Positions 25,460-34,557 are shown, counted from the first letter of the stretch. The stretch: DNA of 64,000 nt from Microbacterium jejuense (GCF_019511665.1 NZ_JAEUAW010000011.1:83313-147312); one strand, 5' to 3'. The notes: generated by a model from the sequence alone, not told the origin. Numbers and translations are program-made.

Positions 25460-28400
25460 TCACATCCGTTGCGCGTGCCGCGTGCGCCGGATCGTCAGGA
25501 ACGCGCCGAGTGCGATCGCGGTCAGCGCCCCGAGCGGCACGAGCGGCGACACCGCGCCCCCACCGGTCGCGGGAAGCGGTGTCGGGGGCTGCGGCGCGTC
25601 GGCGACGTTGGTCAGCGTGAGCTCAGCCGTCAGCGGCGTGCTCGTCTCGGACATCGGCAGGGTCACCCGCCCACGCGTGTCGGGCGTCAGCGTCTCGCCG
25701 CCGACCGACCACGTCGGCGTGCCCCAGTCGATGCCGTCGACCGGAGCGGGTGCGACCTCCTGCGCCTCGATGATGGTGCTCACCGGGTAGTACGACGAGT
25801 ACAGCGTCACGTTCGGCTCGAGTTCGACCCGCGTCTGCTGTTCGCCGTCGATCCACCAGTCCACCGGGAAGGTGGTGCCTTCCGGCACGCTGGCGGCCCC
25901 GTCGCCGGCGACGACCTTCGTGACGGCCCAGCGTGTCAGAGCGACGACGGAGTTCGTCACTTCGAGCACGGGCGTCGCGCCGAGGCCGACAACGACAGAG
26001 CTTCCCGGGGTCCAGGTCGTACCGCTCCACGTGTACCCGGGCGGGAGCAGCGAGGCGTCGGGGGTCTCTTCGACGAGGTGCACCGTCGTGCCGATCGGGA
26101 AGGTGATCGTCGCGCCGGACTCGTCGACGGGGCCCGCAGGCGTGCCGTCGGCGGGGATGGTGAACCGCCCGGCGGTGACTGTCAGGTCGGGCTCGTGCGC
26201 GACGTAGTCGATCGTGAACGAGTCCGTCAGCAGCTCGTCCGGGTCGATGCCCGCGAGATCCTTCCGCACGAGGAACGTGCCCGTCAGCAGCGAGACGTCG
26301 TTCGTCAGTGTGGCGTGCACGACAGCCTGGTCGTCCTCGCCGATCACGAGCTGCGCGGCGGAGAACCGCGCGCCGAGCCAGGTCAGGCTCCGGATCGCGG
26401 GCGGCGCGAGCTCGGCGTAGGTGATGACCGTGCCGTAGGGGAAGAGCATCGGCTCGCCGGACCCGTCGACCGGCCCGACGGCGGTCCCATCGCCCGGGAG
26501 GCGCAGCGTGCCCGTGCGTACTTCGCCGGTCGGCAGGGTCGCGGTCCAGGCGACCGTGAACTCGAGTCCGGGCGGCACCTGGTCGGCGGGCACGCCCTCG
26601 AACGCCTTCGAGAGCGTGAACGTGCCTTCGCGCAGTGCGTTGGTGACCTGGATGGAGATGTCGCCCGCCTCGGGCAACGGGATGTCGACGATCGCGGAGT
26701 CGAGTGGGCCGGCGCCCTCGAAGTTCTCGGGCCGGTACGTGGTCGTGACTCCGTCGACCGTGACGTCGATCACGGGCAGCTCCCACGCCGCGGGATCGAC
26801 GGGGTCGCCATTCAGGGTCGGCACGAGCTCGGCGAGCTCGAGCGTGTCGGCTCCGGCTTCGACGTCGGCGATGGGCTGCGGATCTCCGAGCGGGAGGCCC
26901 ATCGTGGTGCGGGTGCCGGGCGGGTCGGTGTTGTAGCTCACCGCGTAGCCGTAGGCGGGGTCGGCGGCATCCCCCGTCGCCGACTTCACGATCGTGATGG
27001 TGCGCTCGGCGTCGACGGGGGTGACCGCGTTGGTCAGCTCGACGGCCACCGTGCCGTCGTCGCCGATGACGAACGTGCGACCGGGGTCCCAGCCGACACC
27101 GGACCACTCGTAGCCGTCGGGCGGAGTGACGCCGGACAGGTCCTCGGTGAGGACGATGCGCGTGCCCACGGGAAACGGGATGCCGACGTCCACCACCGTG
27201 CCGTCGAGCGGGACGTTCAGCGTGCCTTCGTCGATCTGGGTGATGCCGTCCCACGCTGTCCACTGCACGGGGACGGTCGCCCCCGCCGGAACGTCGACCG
27301 GGTCGCCGCCGAGGAAGTCGATGGACTTCCTGACGCTGAACGTGCCGGTGAGCTGCGTCGCGGTGTTCGAGACGACGACATCCGCCGTGCCTTCGCCGAT
27401 GGTGAGCGGATTCGGCGTGATCGTCGCGTCGCCCCACTCCCATCCGGGCACGCTCTCGGGCTCGATCTCTTCGAACGTGATGACCGTGCCGACCGGGAAC
27501 AGCTCGCCCGCGTCGAGGGGGCTGCCGTCGGCGGGCACCTCCAGGCTGCCGACCGACACCTCGCCGTCGGGGTCGACGGCGCGGTAGTTGACGGTGAACG
27601 TCGTGCCCTCGGGCAGGTCCGCCTCCTCGATGCCCGACAGCTGCTTGCGCACCGTAAAGGTGCCGTTGACGGCGTTGCACGGGATGTCGCCCGCGAACAG
27701 ATACGAGTGCACCTCGCCGCCCCTGATCGTGACGTCGCGGCCGATCACCTGTCCGTCCAGCGGTGCCGCCGTCACCGTGACGGACGCGTCGGGGGCGTAG
27801 ATCGAGCCGTCCATGCGGGTCTGGCCGGCGGTGACCTCCACGTCGCCTGTGAGCTGCGACAGGTCCCACACGACGTACGGGGCGTACTGCCCCTGCGGGT
27901 CGATGCGCGCGCCCGTCACCGTTGTCGTGCCCGAGGGCACGCGGATCACCAGCGGATTGGCGGTGCCCGGTGTCGGGCTGCCGGGCGAGAACTGGATGAG
28001 CGTGGCGCCGCCGAGCAGCGAGTAGTCCAGCACATTGGGCTGGTCGGCGCTCAGGGGCCCGAGGACGACGCGGTCCCCCGCATCCTCCGCGACGGCGACC
28101 TCGTACCCGATGCCGCCGACGGGGTCGGCGATGTCGGCGAAGCAGGCCGCCGCGTCGTCCCACGACGCCTGCCGATTCGCCTCGACGTAGTCGGCGACCG
28201 CGGTGCTCGACGTGTCCGCCGTGTAGATGCTGCCGCCGCCGGTCGCGCCGGACGGCGGCGCGGCGCTCTCGGGGTACTGCTGGTGCACTGCGTCGATGAG
28301 CGGCGTCTGGTCGGGGTTCGAGGGGTTCTCGTTCAGGCGGATCCAGTCCGACCGCGCGAACGGCTGCCAGGGCCCGTCGCGCTGCACCATCTTCAGGTCG

Positions 28401-28807
28401 CCCCACAGCGCCGGATCCGCCGTTCCCGCGCTCGTGATCGCGAGGATGCCCGTGCTGTCGGTGCTGTACTCCCCGACGAGGAAGCGGGTCGGATCACCGT
28501 CGACGGTGGGCAGGTCGTAGTTCCCGGTGCCGGCTGACACATGGATGATCGAGTACGTGCCGCTGCTGCCCTGCACCGTCGCCGTCCCGCCCACGGCGAT
28601 GCTGCCCTCTGTCTCTTGATTCTGCAGGAGGGCGTCCTCGCGGGCGTACACCGTGAAGCCGCCCGCGATGGCGAACGGGTTCACCGAGTCCGGATATGCG
28701 GCGGAGGCCGGAAGCGCGGTCACGGCGACCGCTCCCGTCGCGGCTAGGGCGGTCGAGAGCGCTGCGGCCAGGAATCGACGGAGGCGGGGACGATCAGTCG
28801 TGCTCAC
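25460..28807 (-). CDS. LPATG-anchored choice-of-anchor A / DUF5979 repeat surface protein
   Basis: 1115-aa secreted protein. The signal peptide ends near residue 36 (ALPASA/AYPDS). A choice-of-anchor A domain follows (residues about 37-275), beginning AYPDSVNPFAIAGGFTVYAREDALLQNQ. Six Ig-like DUF5979-type domains come next; most start G.F.V.K...G, contain an E...P.G..W segment and end in VSNT/LTNAV. The C-terminus has LPATGG at 1078-1083, a hydrophobic helix and a basic tail, a standard sortase signal. The GTG at 28807 has GAGGAG 6 nt upstream; an upstream in-frame ORF to 28885 has no such support. It is probably a surface fibre or pilin-like adhesin. The sortase gene is outside the window. 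Confidence 0.85.
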   Translation of the reverse strand: MSTTDRPRLRRFLAAALSTALAATGAVAVTALPASAAYPDSVNPFAIAGGFTVYAREDALLQNQETEGSIAVGGTATVQGSSGTYSIIHVSAGTGNYDLPTVDGDPTRFLVGEYSTDSTGILAITSAGTADPALWGDLKMVQRDGPWQPFARSDWIRLNENPSNPDQTPLIDAVHQQYPESAAPPSGATGGGSIYTADTSSTAVADYVEANRQASWDDAAACFADIADPVGGIGYEVAVAEDAGDRVVLGPLSADQPNVLDYSLLGGATLIQFSPGSPTPGTANPLVIRVPSGTTTVTGARIDPQGQYAPYVVWDLSQLTGDVEVTAGQTRMDGSIYAPDASVTVTAAPLDGQVIGRDVTIRGGEVHSYLFAGDIPCNAVNGTFTVRKQLSGIEEADLPEGTTFTVNYRAVDPDGEVSVGSLEVPADGSPLDAGELFPVGTVITFEEIEPESVPGWEWGDATITPNPLTIGEGTADVVVSNTATQLTGTFSVRKSIDFLGGDPVDVPAGATVPVQWTAWDGITQIDEGTLNVPLDGTVVDVGIPFPVGTRIVLTEDLSGVTPPDGYEWSGVGWDPGRTFVIGDDGTVAVELTNAVTPVDAERTITIVKSATGDAADPAYGYAVSYNTDPPGTRTTMGLPLGDPQPIADVEAGADTLELAELVPTLNGDPVDPAAWELPVIDVTVDGVTTTYRPENFEGAGPLDSAIVDIPLPEAGDISIQVTNALREGTFTLSKAFEGVPADQVPPGLEFTVAWTATLPTGEVRTGTLRLPGDGTAVGPVDGSGEPMLFPYGTVITYAELAPPAIRSLTWLGARFSAAQLVIGEDDQAVVHATLTNDVSLLTGTFLVRKDLAGIDPDELLTDSFTIDYVAHEPDLTVTAGRFTIPADGTPAGPVDESGATITFPIGTTVHLVEETPDASLLPPGYTWSGTTWTPGSSVVVGLGATPVLEVTNSVVALTRWAVTKVVAGDGAASVPEGTTFPVDWWIDGEQQTRVELEPNVTLYSSYYPVSTIIEAQEVAPAPVDGIDWGTPTWSVGGETLTPDTRGRVTLPMSETSTPLTAELTLTNVADAPQPPTPLPATGGGAVSPLVPLGALTAIALGAFLTIRRTRHAQRM

Positions 28808-28940
28808 AGGATGCTCCTCTTGCACACCCTGGTCTCCCCCGGGGCAGTGCGACGCAGTCGGGCGCTGTCGTGGCCAGTACACCACACCAGGTCCCGGGCG
28901 TCACGTGACTCTGCAGCAGAACAGGCGGATGATGGGGGCC

Positions 28941-29351
28941 ATGGCGGATCTCGACGATGTGCGCGCCATCGCGCTCGATCTTCCCGGCGTGGTCGAACGC
29001 GTCGACGGACAGCGCCGCGCCGTCACCTGGCGGACATCCACCGGAGTGTTCGTCTGGCAGCGAGGCCCCAGCGGCCGCGATCTCGAGCAGCTGAGCGCGA
29101 TCGGCCGCGAGTGGCCCGACGGCGAGGTGGTTGGCGTCCGCACCGACGGCGAGCAGGGCAAGCTCGCGCTCATCGAGACCTTTCCCGACGTGTTCTTCAC
29201 CATCCCGCACTTCGACGGCTACCCGGCGGTGCTGCTGAGGCTCGACGCGATCGATGCTGAGCTGCTGCGCGAGGTCGTGACCGACGCGTGGCTGCTGAAG
29301 GTGACGAAGAAGGTCGCGAACGAATGGCTGGCAGCGCACCCGCCCGCCTGA
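28941..29351 (+). CDS. MmcQ/YjbR family protein
   Basis: 136-aa single-domain protein of the MmcQ/YjbR family (CyaY-like fold, annotated as DNA-binding from structural work). Typical features are the start MADLDDVRAIALDLPGVVE, the central VFVWQRG and LIETFPDVFFTIPHFDGYPAVL, and the C-terminal DAWLLKVTKKVANEW. I chose the third of three in-frame ATGs (28929, 28932, 28941) because it gives the family's usual N-terminus. It stands alone, divergent from the surface protein and convergent with the sulfatase. The biological role of the family is not established. Confidence 0.85.
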   Translation: MADLDDVRAIALDLPGVVERVDGQRRAVTWRTSTGVFVWQRGPSGRDLEQLSAIGREWPDGEVVGVRTDGEQGKLALIETFPDVFFTIPHFDGYPAVLLRLDAIDAELLREVVTDAWLLKVTKKVANEWLAAHPPA

Positions 29352-29382
29352 TCCCTGCGACGGCCGCTGCCGCCGGAACGAC

Positions 29383-29420
29383 GAGAGACCGGATGCCGCA
29401 GCCGCGGCATCCGGTCTCTC
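29383..29420. terminator. Bidirectional hairpin terminator (17-bp perfect stem)
   Basis: 29383-29399 and 29404-29420 are perfect reverse complements with a 4-nt loop; the arms contain GGATGCC and GGCATCC. It lies between the convergent MmcQ and sulfatase genes. Confidence 0.85.
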
Positions 29421-29441
29421 ACTGTCGGAACGTGCCCGCGA

Positions 29442-31766
29442 TCACTCGCGCGCGAGCGCCGCGAGGGCCTCGAGCTCGAGGTCGAGGTACTGCTCCTCGC
29501 TGACGTCGACGCCGACGCCGAGCAGCTTGCCGCCCGTGAAGGGGAAGCCGCCGGAGTACTGTCCGCTCACGGAGTCCCCGCTGTCGAAGCCGACGCACAG
29601 GCCGTCACCGGCGAGCGTGAACTTGCCGACCTGTGCGCGCATGGGACCCTCGGCGACGACCTGGTCGTCGACGTAGAGCCTGGCGGTGCCCAGCGACTCG
29701 CCGTGCTCGCCGGCGCCCTCGCGGACGAACTCGACGCCCAGGGCGTGCTTGCCCGGCGTCAGCGCGCCCGAGGTGAACGTCTGCTCCGGCGGGATGCCGA
29801 GGAAGTTGTACACGTAGTTCAGCGTGTTGTCCTTGATGAACAGCGCGTGCCCGCCGAAGCGCGAGCCGTGGGCGAAGAGCACGCCCTCGGCACCCTCCTC
29901 GAGGATCACGTCGGCGATGATCTTGTACGACCTGCCGCGCACGTTGACCGCGACGCTCTCGGCGACGGCCGTCGTGTCGGGGTAGTAGATGTATCGCGTG
30001 CGCGCCGGCTCGCTCTGCGGCCGCTCGATCGTGAGCTGGTCACGGGCCGATCGGTCGTCGAGGGGCAGCACGTTGTTCTTCTCTGCCTCTTCGAACCACG
30101 CGTCGATGAGCTCCTGCAGCTTCTCGGGATGCTCGGCGGCGAGGTCCTTCGACTCCGAGCGATCGACGTCGACGTGGTACAGCTCCCAGCGATCCTCGTC
30201 GAAGCGGCCGTGGCCGGTGAGCGGAGCGTGGATGGCGGCGGCCTTCCAGCCGTCCTTCCAGATGCCGCGCGTGCCGAGCATCGCGTAGTACTGCACCTTC
30301 TTGGCGGTGGGCCCGTCGGGTTCCGCGTCGAACGAGTACTTCATCGAGACGCCGTCGAGCGGGCGCTGCTCGACGCCGCGGAACACCGACGGCATCTCGA
30401 CGCCGATGACGTCGAGGACCGTCGCGACGATGTCGGTCGAGTGGTGGTATTGGTGGCGGATCTCGCCCTTGGCCTTGATGCCCGCCGGCCAGTGGATCAC
30501 CATCGGGTCGCATGTGCCGCCCGAGAACTGCGAGTACCGCTTGAACATCTGGAACGGGGTCGAGAACGCCGTCGCCCACCCCGTCGGATAGTGGTTGTAC
30601 GTCTCGGGACCGCCGAGCACGCCGATCTTGTCGAGGTTCTCCTTCAGGTCGTCGGGGAAGCCGTTGAAGAACTTGTTCTCGTTGACCGAGCCGTCCGGTG
30701 ACCCCTCGCCCGACGCGCCGTTGTCGGCGCAGTAGAAGATGAGCGTGTTGTCGAGCTGCCCCGAGTCTTCGAGGTAGTCGATGATGCGGCCGATCTGCGC
30801 GTCGGTGTACTCGCTGAAGCCGGCGAACACCTCGGCCATGCGGGCGAACAGGCGCTTCTCGTCGTCCGACAGCGTGTCCCAGGGCTTGACGTAGTCGGCC
30901 GCGTTCGCTTGGTCCTCGGGCATCGGGTTGATCGGCGTCAGGGCGGTGTCGGCGGGGACGATGCCGCGTTCCACCATGCGGGCGAGCACCCACTCGCGGT
31001 ACGCGTCGTAGCCGTCGTCGAAGGCGCCCTTGTACCTGTCGATGTACTCCTTGGGGGCGTGGTGCGGCGCGTGGTTGGCGCCGGGGCAGAACCACGTGTA
31101 CCAGGGCTTCGACGGGTTCGACGCGTTCTGGTCGCGGATGAGCCGGATCGTCTGGTCGGCGAGGTCCTTCGACAGGTGGTAGCCCTCTTCGGGCGTGTAC
31201 GGCGGCTCGATGAAGTGGTTGTCCTCGGCCAGGTCGGGGTACCAGTTGTTCGTCTCGCCGCCGAGGAAGCCGTAGAAGCGGTCGAAGCCCATTGCGAGCG
31301 GCCACTGCTCCTTGCTGCCGCCGGTCGAGACGTCCTCCTCGGGGACGTTGTGGTTCTTGCCGACCCAGAACGTCGAGTACCCGTTCTTCTGCAGCACCTG
31401 GCCGATCGTCGCGCACGACTCCGGGATGTGGCCCGACAGCCCGGGGAAGCCGTTGGTGCCCTCCATGATGTTGCCCATGCCGTTGACGTGGTGGTTGCGG
31501 CCGGTGAGGAAGGTCGAGCGCGTCGGCGAGCACAGCGCGGTGGTGTGCCACTGCGTGTAGGTGAGGCCGTTCGCCGCGAGCCGATCGAGCGTGGGCATGT
31601 TGATGCGCCCCCCGTACGGTGACCACGACGCCATGCCGGTGTCGTCGTACAGGATCACCAGCACGTTGGGAGCGCCCTCCGGCGCCTTCGGGCGTTCGTA
31701 CGGACCCCAGTCCGCGACCGAGTCGCGGACGTCCAGCTTGATCGTCCCGTTGAACTCTGCGGCCAT
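29442..31766 (-). CDS. Cysteine-type arylsulfatase (paralogue 1)
   Basis: 774-aa type I sulfatase that hydrolyses sulfate esters. The formylglycine precursor motif is CSPTR with Cys79; the metal-binding Asp41-Asp42 lie in LYDDTGMASW, and GKNHN and HWPAG are further active-site motifs. A C-terminal beta-sandwich (from about residue 600, HGSRFGGHALFIKDN) resembles concanavalin/LamG domains and completes a layout shared with the paralogue at 49153, which matches it over its full length. No signal peptide, so cytoplasmic or exported by another route. The ATG at 31766 has GGAG upstream. Cys must be oxidised by the FGE encoded at 32610. It is divergent from the Sap-like gene over 154 bp. Confidence 0.92.
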   Translation of the reverse strand: MAAEFNGTIKLDVRDSVADWGPYERPKAPEGAPNVLVILYDDTGMASWSPYGGRINMPTLDRLAANGLTYTQWHTTALCSPTRSTFLTGRNHHVNGMGNIMEGTNGFPGLSGHIPESCATIGQVLQKNGYSTFWVGKNHNVPEEDVSTGGSKEQWPLAMGFDRFYGFLGGETNNWYPDLAEDNHFIEPPYTPEEGYHLSKDLADQTIRLIRDQNASNPSKPWYTWFCPGANHAPHHAPKEYIDRYKGAFDDGYDAYREWVLARMVERGIVPADTALTPINPMPEDQANAADYVKPWDTLSDDEKRLFARMAEVFAGFSEYTDAQIGRIIDYLEDSGQLDNTLIFYCADNGASGEGSPDGSVNENKFFNGFPDDLKENLDKIGVLGGPETYNHYPTGWATAFSTPFQMFKRYSQFSGGTCDPMVIHWPAGIKAKGEIRHQYHHSTDIVATVLDVIGVEMPSVFRGVEQRPLDGVSMKYSFDAEPDGPTAKKVQYYAMLGTRGIWKDGWKAAAIHAPLTGHGRFDEDRWELYHVDVDRSESKDLAAEHPEKLQELIDAWFEEAEKNNVLPLDDRSARDQLTIERPQSEPARTRYIYYPDTTAVAESVAVNVRGRSYKIIADVILEEGAEGVLFAHGSRFGGHALFIKDNTLNYVYNFLGIPPEQTFTSGALTPGKHALGVEFVREGAGEHGESLGTARLYVDDQVVAEGPMRAQVGKFTLAGDGLCVGFDSGDSVSGQYSGGFPFTGGKLLGVGVDVSEEQYLDLELEALAALARE

Positions 31767-31920
31767 CTTCACTCCACCTTCGTTCGCGTTGCGCCGCATG
31801 AGGGCACGGCGCACTTCGACGCTATCCATTGCTCGACACGAGCGGAAGGAACGCCACGAAGGACGCGACCGGTACGGTGAGTCCGACAGCCGTAACCCTT
31901 CCCGACCAGGAGGCACGCCC

Positions 31921-32592
31921 ATGGGCGCCGTCATCGGAGACATCCTTCCCCTCGCCCTCGGTGTGGCCATCAGCCCCATCCCGGTCATCGCAGCGATCCT
32001 CATGCTGCTCTCGCCGAAGGCGCGGGTCACCAGCGTCGGGTTCCTCCTCGGGTGGGTGATCGGCATCGTCGTGGCGGTCACGGTGTTCACGCTGCTCTCG
32101 TCGGTGCTGCCCGAGAACGATCCGGATGCCTCCAAGCCGATCCAGGGCGTCATCCAGCTGATCCTCGGCGTCCTGCTGCTGCTGCTCGCCGTCCGCCAGT
32201 GGCGCGGGCGGCCGAAGGCCGGCGAAGAGCCGAAGATGCCGAAGTGGATGCAGGCCATCGACAAGGTCACGTTCCCGGTCGCGTTCGGCCTCGGCTTCCT
32301 GCTGTCCGCGATCAACCCGAAGAACCTGCTCATGGCGGCGGGCGCCGGCGTCGACATCGGCTCGGCCGCCCTCGAGACCGGTGAGATCGTGCTCGTGATC
32401 GCGATCTTCACGCTGCTTGCGGCATCCACTGTCCTCGTCCCGGTCGTCGGGTACCTCATCGCCGCCGACAGGCTGCGCGGACCGCTGGACGCGCTGCGAG
32501 TGTGGCTGGGCCGTGAGAACGCGATCATCATGGCCGTGCTGCTGCTCGTGATCGGCGTCTCGATGATCGGCAAGGGCATCGGCAGCTTCTAG
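31921..32592 (+). CDS. GAP/Sap family (sulfolipid-1-addressing protein-like) membrane protein
   Basis: 223-aa protein with about six membrane segments. The sequence (VAISPIPVIAAILMLLSPKARVTSVGFLLGW, then FLLSAINPKNLLMAAGAG) matches the GAP family, named for mycobacterial Sap and Gap, which help export sulfolipid-1 and glycopeptidolipid; the overall fold is LysE-like. The ATG at 31921 has CAGGAGG 8 nt upstream. It precedes the FGE gene by 17 nt and lies beside an arylsulfatase, so a link to sulfated envelope compounds is possible. Genus-level relatives are not known to make sulfolipid, so the cargo is unknown. Confidence 0.8.
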   Translation: MGAVIGDILPLALGVAISPIPVIAAILMLLSPKARVTSVGFLLGWVIGIVVAVTVFTLLSSVLPENDPDASKPIQGVIQLILGVLLLLLAVRQWRGRPKAGEEPKMPKWMQAIDKVTFPVAFGLGFLLSAINPKNLLMAAGAGVDIGSAALETGEIVLVIAIFTLLAASTVLVPVVGYLIAADRLRGPLDALRVWLGRENAIIMAVLLLVIGVSMIGKGIGSF

Positions 32593-32597
32593 GCCGT

Positions 32598-32603
32598 TAC
32601 GGT
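32598..32603 (+). promoter_or_regulatory. Leaderless-type -10 box before the FGE gene
   Basis: TACGGT ends 6 nt before the GTG start at 32610, the spacing expected when transcription starts at the start codon. It could give the FGE gene its own transcript in addition to read-through from the Sap-like gene. Confidence 0.4.
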
Positions 32604-32609
32604 GGTGGG

Positions 32610-33524
32610 GTGACGTCTGCGATCCACGACCAGGTGCTGCTTCCCGGCGGCACGTTCACGATGGGCTCGGACGAGTTCTACCCCGACGAGCAGCCGGTCC
32701 ACGAGCGTGAGGTCGCACCGTTCCGCATCGACCGGTACGCCGTGACGAACGAGCAGTACGCCGCGTTCGTCGACGACACCGGTTACGTCACGGTCGCCGA
32801 GCGCGACCTCGATCCGGCCGCCTTCCCGGGCGCCGACCCGGCCGACATGGTGCCGGGCTCCATGGTGTTCACGCCCACGCCCGGACCCGTCGACCTGCGC
32901 GACTGGCGCAACTGGTGGCGCTGGCAACCCGGAGCGTACTGGCGTCGGCCGTTCGGGCCGGAGTCGTCCATCGACGAGAGGCTGCGGCATCCCGTCGTCC
33001 ACATCGCGTACGAGGACGCCCAGGCCTACGCCGACTGGGCCGGGCTGCGCCTGCCGACCGAGACCGAGCACGAGTACGCCGCCCGCGGCGGGCTCGACGG
33101 CAAGCGGTTCGCGTGGGGCGACGAGCCCTACCCGGGTGGCGTGGCGCAGGCGAACTCGTGGCTCGGGCGCTTTCCGTACGACAACCAGGGAGTGGGGGAT
33201 GCCGCCCCCGTCGGCTCGTACGCTCCCAACGGCTTCGGGCTGTACGACATGACCGGCAACGTGTGGGAGTGGACCACCGACTTCTACACGCCGCGGCATC
33301 TGCGTCTGTCGGACAAGCCGGTGGATGCCGGCAAGCGCGCGAACCTGCTGGCCGCGGCGAGCGCGCAGGAGGGCTTCCCGTCGATCCCGCGCCGTGTGCT
33401 CAAGGGCGGATCGCACCTGTGCTCGCCCGACTACTGCCTGCGCTTCCGTCCGGCGGCGCGCTCGCCGCAGGCGGAGGACACCGGCATGTCGCACATCGGC
33501 TTCCGTCTCGTCGGCGAGGCCTGA
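32610..33524 (+). CDS. Formylglycine-generating enzyme (SUMF1 family)
   Basis: 304-aa aerobic FGE that oxidises the CxPxR cysteine of type I sulfatases to formylglycine. It spans the full FGE-sulfatase domain: LLPGGTFTMGSDEFYPDEQP at the start, HPVVHIAYEDAQAYADWAG and LPTETEHEYAARGG in the middle, GNVWEWTTDFY and GGSHLCSPDYCLRFRPAAR near the end. Cys271 and Cys276 match the copper-binding pair of Streptomyces FGE in spacing and position, so the enzyme should be active rather than an EgtB/PvdO relative. The GTG at 32610 lies 17 nt after the Sap-like gene. Probable clients are the two sulfatases at 29442 and 49153. Confidence 0.94.
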   Translation: MTSAIHDQVLLPGGTFTMGSDEFYPDEQPVHEREVAPFRIDRYAVTNEQYAAFVDDTGYVTVAERDLDPAAFPGADPADMVPGSMVFTPTPGPVDLRDWRNWWRWQPGAYWRRPFGPESSIDERLRHPVVHIAYEDAQAYADWAGLRLPTETEHEYAARGGLDGKRFAWGDEPYPGGVAQANSWLGRFPYDNQGVGDAAPVGSYAPNGFGLYDMTGNVWEWTTDFYTPRHLRLSDKPVDAGKRANLLAAASAQEGFPSIPRRVLKGGSHLCSPDYCLRFRPAARSPQAEDTGMSHIGFRLVGEA

Positions 33525-33544
33525 CCCTCTCCCGTCTCGCGCCG

Positions 33545-33585
33545 CTGGTCGTTGAGCGGAGCGAGGAACGAGCGAAGACGAAACG
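33545..33585 (+). repeat. Candidate dispersed intergenic repeat (GTCGTTGAGCGGAGCGAG type)
   Basis: The non-coding stretch CTGGTCGTTGAGCGGAGCGA continuing to GAAGACGAAACG resembles a short repeat I associate with intergenic DNA of Microbacteriaceae. Only one copy is visible in this window, between convergent genes, so the repeat call rests on recollection rather than evidence here. Confidence 0.35.
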
Positions 33586-33617
33586 TCGCGAGCCGGCCCA
33601 GCGGACTCGCGTTGCAC

Positions 33618-34550
33618 TCACTCGGCGGGGAAGACCTGCGACCAGTCGTCGCGGACGCTGACGACGGTGAAGCCGTGACGGGATGCCGCGGTCAGAGCCT
33701 GCTCGGCGCCCTTGTCGTAGGGCGTGTCGCCGCGGCCGGTGTCGTCGTCGTGGTGCACGAGCAGGGCGAGGCTGCGGGGGCTGCCCTGCGCGTAGCGCAG
33801 CATTGGGATGTCGCCGTTGGAGTTGCCGGCGGCGAGGATCGGCCGGCGCCCCGTTCGCATCCAGATGCGGACAGGCTTCTCAGGACCGTCGTCGAAGAAG
33901 GCGAGCTTCGGCGCGTAGCGCACCGTGTTCGTGGCGTCGTCGTAGGCGAGTCCCATGCCGGTGCCGACGACGCGCTCGGCGGGGATGCCGTAGTTGGCCT
34001 CGGTCATCGGACGCATGAAGTCGCGCTCGCCGCCCGACACGATGTACGTCGTGAAGCCGTTCGCCTCGAGGAACCGGATGAGCTCGACCATGGGCTGGTA
34101 GACCACCTGCGCGTACGGCGTGCCGAGGGTGAAGTGACGGGCGTCTCGATAGAACTGCGCGACGGATGCCGCGTACTCGTCGACACTGACACCCCCGGAG
34201 GTGCTCGCGACCGCGGCGATCAGCAGACCCAGGTCGGCGTCATCGCCGGCGTAGTGCTTGTCGATCGCGCCGCCCAGCCACGACAGGTCGCCGCTGGCGG
34301 CGGCCTTGTACGGCTGCTTGTCGGCGAGCGAGGGGTCGGCGGCCGCCGCGGCCTTCCACTGCTCCAGCAGGTAGTGCAGTTGCGTGGGCATCGGCTTCTC
34401 GGTCCACAGCGTGCCGTCGTTGTCGAAGACCGCCGTGCGCGCCTCGGACGCGACATAGTCCGGGCCGCCCTCGTCGGTCACGGCGGCCACGAAGTCGAGG
34501 ATCGCGGCGCGGGTGGCGGTGTCGCGCCACGAGGGCAGGGGGTCGCTCAT
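33618..34550 (-). CDS. HAD-superfamily phosphatase-like hydrolase
   Basis: 310-aa haloacid dehalogenase-like protein. Motif I is AVFDNDGTLW (nucleophile Asp followed by DxT), motif II is YIVSGGERDF, and the motif III/IV region is ILAAGNSNGDIPML. The large insert between motifs I and II fits phosphoserine-phosphatase-like HADs of the type annotated as acid phosphatases. No signal peptide. The ATG at 34550 has no ribosome-binding site but a TAGAGT box 7 nt upstream, suggesting leaderless expression. It is downstream of and co-directional with the DUF2252 gene (40 bp gap). Substrate unknown. Confidence 0.82.
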   Translation of the reverse strand: MSDPLPSWRDTATRAAILDFVAAVTDEGGPDYVASEARTAVFDNDGTLWTEKPMPTQLHYLLEQWKAAAAADPSLADKQPYKAAASGDLSWLGGAIDKHYAGDDADLGLLIAAVASTSGGVSVDEYAASVAQFYRDARHFTLGTPYAQVVYQPMVELIRFLEANGFTTYIVSGGERDFMRPMTEANYGIPAERVVGTGMGLAYDDATNTVRYAPKLAFFDDGPEKPVRIWMRTGRRPILAAGNSNGDIPMLRYAQGSPRSLALLVHHDDDTGRGDTPYDKGAEQALTAASRHGFTVVSVRDDWSQVFPAE

Positions 34551-34557
34551 GGACGTG

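Noticed and set aside
25469..28537. Plus-strand open frame opposite the DUF5979 surface protein
   Set aside because: Shadow frame; the minus strand encodes a signal peptide, repeats and an LPATG anchor in perfect order.
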